The notes under the pieces: model-generated
The model's input: the letters and a program-made list of their open reading frames with translations, nothing else
Told to the model about the DNA's origin: nothing
The model's database searches: none
Origin: Orbus sasakiae
GTDB lineage: Bacteria; Pseudomonadota; Gammaproteobacteria; Enterobacterales; Orbaceae
Assembly (NCBI RefSeq): GCF_039542345.1
Contig: NZ_BAABHY010000013.1
Coordinates: forward strand, 1 to 64,000
DNA: 64,000 nucleotides
Direction: 5' to 3'
Program-made: the position numbers and the translations under genes
In this document: positions 62,461 through 64,000 of the stretch, piece after piece
Position numbering within the stretch: the stretch's first letter is position 1
Layout: every line of letters begins with the position of its first letter

Positions 62461-62934
62461 ATGATCAAATTAAGTCGATCATTGTTTACAGAGCGCAAAG
62501 CCAGTGTTTCGGTTGAATTTGCGATCGTCTTTCCTTTTTTAATTCTGTTATTTTTATTTGTTCTTGAATTTAGCCGAATCATGTTTATTGGCTCAGCATT
62601 AGATTTAATGACCGCAGAGATCACGCGAAAAACAGCGATCTCTGAAAGTCAGGGAATTAATTATGCGCAAAGACTGGAAGACATTATAGAAGATGAGGTT
62701 CCTTTGTGGCCCTACCTCACTAATGCCAATGATTTTCAAACAACCGTCACGTATTGTAAATCAGTTCAAGACGTGCTCAATGATGCTTGCCTGCCAACCA
62801 GTAGCAAAGACAGCCACATCATCTTATTTAAACTCGAATACCAATACTATGCGGTCTTTAATACATTATTTAGTCGAATGCTTGATTCATCTTTAACAAA
62901 AAAAACAATCGTTTATCGTGAATTTTATCTTTAA
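62461..62934 (+). CDS. tadE: Tad pseudopilin TadE
   Basis: 157 residues. Site ERKA-SVSVEFAIVFPFLILLF with Glu at +5 and Ala (not Gly) before the cut, then a single membrane segment and a periplasmic domain with two Cys (possible disulphide). The ATG has GGGAGA upstream; an earlier GTG overlaps the tadZ stop and is less likely. Confidence 0.85.
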   Translation: MIKLSRSLFTERKASVSVEFAIVFPFLILLFLFVLEFSRIMFIGSALDLMTAEITRKTAISESQGINYAQRLEDIIEDEVPLWPYLTNANDFQTTVTYCKSVQDVLNDACLPTSSKDSHIILFKLEYQYYAVFNTLFSRMLDSSLTKKTIVYREFYL

Positions 62935-62956
62935 GCGTTTTATGCAAGGAAAATGG

Positions 62957-63733
62957 ATGATGAAATATTATAAAAAGTTTTTACGCAATAAAGATGGCAT
63001 CATTTCGATTGAATTTGCGGCGTGTTTTTTTATCTTTTCTATTTTAGTTTTTATTATTTACGATATTTACAGTTCGATTATGCTACAAAGTCGGCTTGAA
63101 CGCGTCAATTATGCCGTCGCAGCAATTTTTCGCGAACGATCATCTATTTACCCCATTATTGATGATACACAAAGTGGTAATAGTGTTCATTCATTATGCC
63201 GAGTCAACGGCCATGCTTGCTTCAACTCTTACGAGCTATTTAATGACGGCCAAATTGAGCAACTCCAGTCATTGGCGTCATCCCTTTTAGACCGCCCGGT
63301 TGCGATAAAAGTCGATGCCTTGTTTATTTTACAAGATGCAAACTATCCAAAAGATTTGACCCGAGCATTATTACTCAATATCAATGGTGAATTTTGCCCA
63401 GAGGGTGCTTGTAATGGCGGAATAAATAATTACTTTAATTCATTACCAAGCATGACAGATAATTCCACATCATCCGTTACCAATTATTCTAAATTGGTGC
63501 CCTATGTGCCAAGAATGTACGATGCTAATAGCGGATTATCGGGTCGATGGATTCCGTTATATCGAGTCAGTATGTGCGTTGTAAATGAAGAGAGTCTCTA
63601 TTTAAAATGGATTAATTCAAATCGACACACTGATCAGGTCTTTCCTAATTTATGCAGTAATAGTGTCGTGTTATCACGTTGTAATGATATTTTTGACGCG
63701 GATAGTACAGCCTGTCCCATTTATCTTCGTTGA
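62957..63733 (+). CDS. tadF: Tad pseudopilin TadF
   Basis: 258 residues. NKDG-IISIEFAACFFIFSILVF shows a TadE/F signature with Glu at +5; several Cys pairs in the periplasmic part (SLCRVNGHAC, FCPEGAC). The ATG is chosen for AAGGA 6 nt upstream; an earlier GTG frame overlaps tadE. Confidence 0.83.
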   Translation: MMKYYKKFLRNKDGIISIEFAACFFIFSILVFIIYDIYSSIMLQSRLERVNYAVAAIFRERSSIYPIIDDTQSGNSVHSLCRVNGHACFNSYELFNDGQIEQLQSLASSLLDRPVAIKVDALFILQDANYPKDLTRALLLNINGEFCPEGACNGGINNYFNSLPSMTDNSTSSVTNYSKLVPYVPRMYDANSGLSGRWIPLYRVSMCVVNEESLYLKWINSNRHTDQVFPNLCSNSVVLSRCNDIFDADSTACPIYLR

Positions 63734-63753
63734 TCGTCTTTATAGGAGCAGGT

Positions 63754-64000
63754 ATGAAAAAAGCACTGACCAAATTACAACGCACTCATTATAAACGCGC
63801 TTTTTTGAGCAATAACACCGGTAGTGTGATTGTCAGCTTTGCAATCATGTTACCGACTATTTTTATCTGTATGCTCGTGTCGATTAACTATACTCAATCA
63901 ATGCGAACTCGAGCTCAAATTTCTGAAGCAACCAATGAAGCGTCACTTGCTATTGTTGCCATTAATAATGAAAATACCAATATCACCGCCGTTGAGCAAA
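63754..64000 (+). CDS. tadG: Tad protein TadG, N-terminal fragment
   Basis: 82 codons to the window edge. NNTGSVIVSFAIMLPTIFIC is the hydrophobic start of TadG/TadE_2-type proteins; the +5 Glu of pseudopilins is replaced by Ser, as expected if it is not cleaved like TadE/F. AGGAGCAGG precedes the ATG. The periplasmic vWA-like body lies beyond the window. Confidence 0.8.
   Translation, partial: MKKALTKLQRTHYKRAFLSNNTGSVIVSFAIMLPTIFICMLVSINYTQSMRTRAQISEATNEASLAIVAINNENTNITAVEQ

Noticed and set aside
1..64000. tRNA, rRNA, CRISPR array or complete insertion sequence
   Set aside because: No T-loop consensus, repeat-spacer pattern or transposase frame was recognised anywhere in the window.

Overview
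The window reads as chromosomal DNA of an AT-rich gammaproteobacterium. The gene set (threonine operon with a thrL-type attenuator, dksA-gluQ, rne, folK, ydfG, nrdR-ribD, gltBD, yhcC, rstAB-like regulators, sapBCDF) is enterobacterial/pasteurellal in style. The low GC, the T6SS and the tad locus would suit a host-associated member of the Orbaceae such as Gilliamella; that assignment is inference from gene content, not a database result.

Layout. 1-11.8 kb: a type VI secretion cluster on the minus strand, transcribed tssB-tssC-tssK-tssL-OmpA/TagL-like-hcp-clpV-vgrG (vgrG runs off the left edge), preceded by a LuxR-type regulator with an autoinducer-binding-like domain and an acidic small protein. 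11.9-17.8 kb: glutamate synthase gltBD. 18.1-24.1 kb: seven minus-strand genes (HAD phosphatase, alpha/beta hydrolase, two SMR-type membrane proteins, class III aminotransferase, GNAT-fold acyltransferase, ureohydrolase-fold protein), divergent from an RstA/RstB-like two-component pair at 24.3-26.3 kb, then yhcC. In E. coli yhcC and gltBD are direct divergent neighbours, so this block looks like an insertion between them. I do not recognise its product; it is the best candidate here for an undescribed system. 27.4-33.1 kb: a ketohexose (probably tagatose-type) PTS locus with its own kinase, DeoR regulator, aldolase, 1-phosphate kinase, EIIBC and EIIA. 33.2-42.6 kb: ribD, nrdR, thrC, thrB, thrA and the thrL attenuator, a small orphan gene, a decayed stretch, ydfG and folK. 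42.9-52.6 kb: dksA, gluQ, moaA (with a structured leader), rne, sapBCDF. 52.9-64 kb: a Pal-like OmpA-domain protein, then a tad (tight adherence) pilus locus: two flp pilins, tadABCD, rcpC, rcpA, tadZ, tadE, tadF and the start of tadG at the right edge.

How the parts work together. The T6SS genes encode sheath (TssBC), baseplate (TssK), membrane anchor (TssL plus a peptidoglycan-binding OmpA-like protein), tube (Hcp), recycling ATPase (ClpV) and spike (VgrG). The tad genes encode a complete motor, secretin, pilins and pseudopilins but no prepilin peptidase within the window. The PTS locus has a perfect CRP site and three evenly phased palindromes between the divergent regulator and aldolase genes. 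Tandem GTTACA/GTAACA hexamers occur upstream of gltB, inside the unknown cassette and upstream of rstA, suggesting that one OmpR-family regulator, probably the adjacent RstA-like protein, controls all three. Coordinates of several CDS were shortened from the longest open frame to the start with the best ribosome binding site or family alignment.
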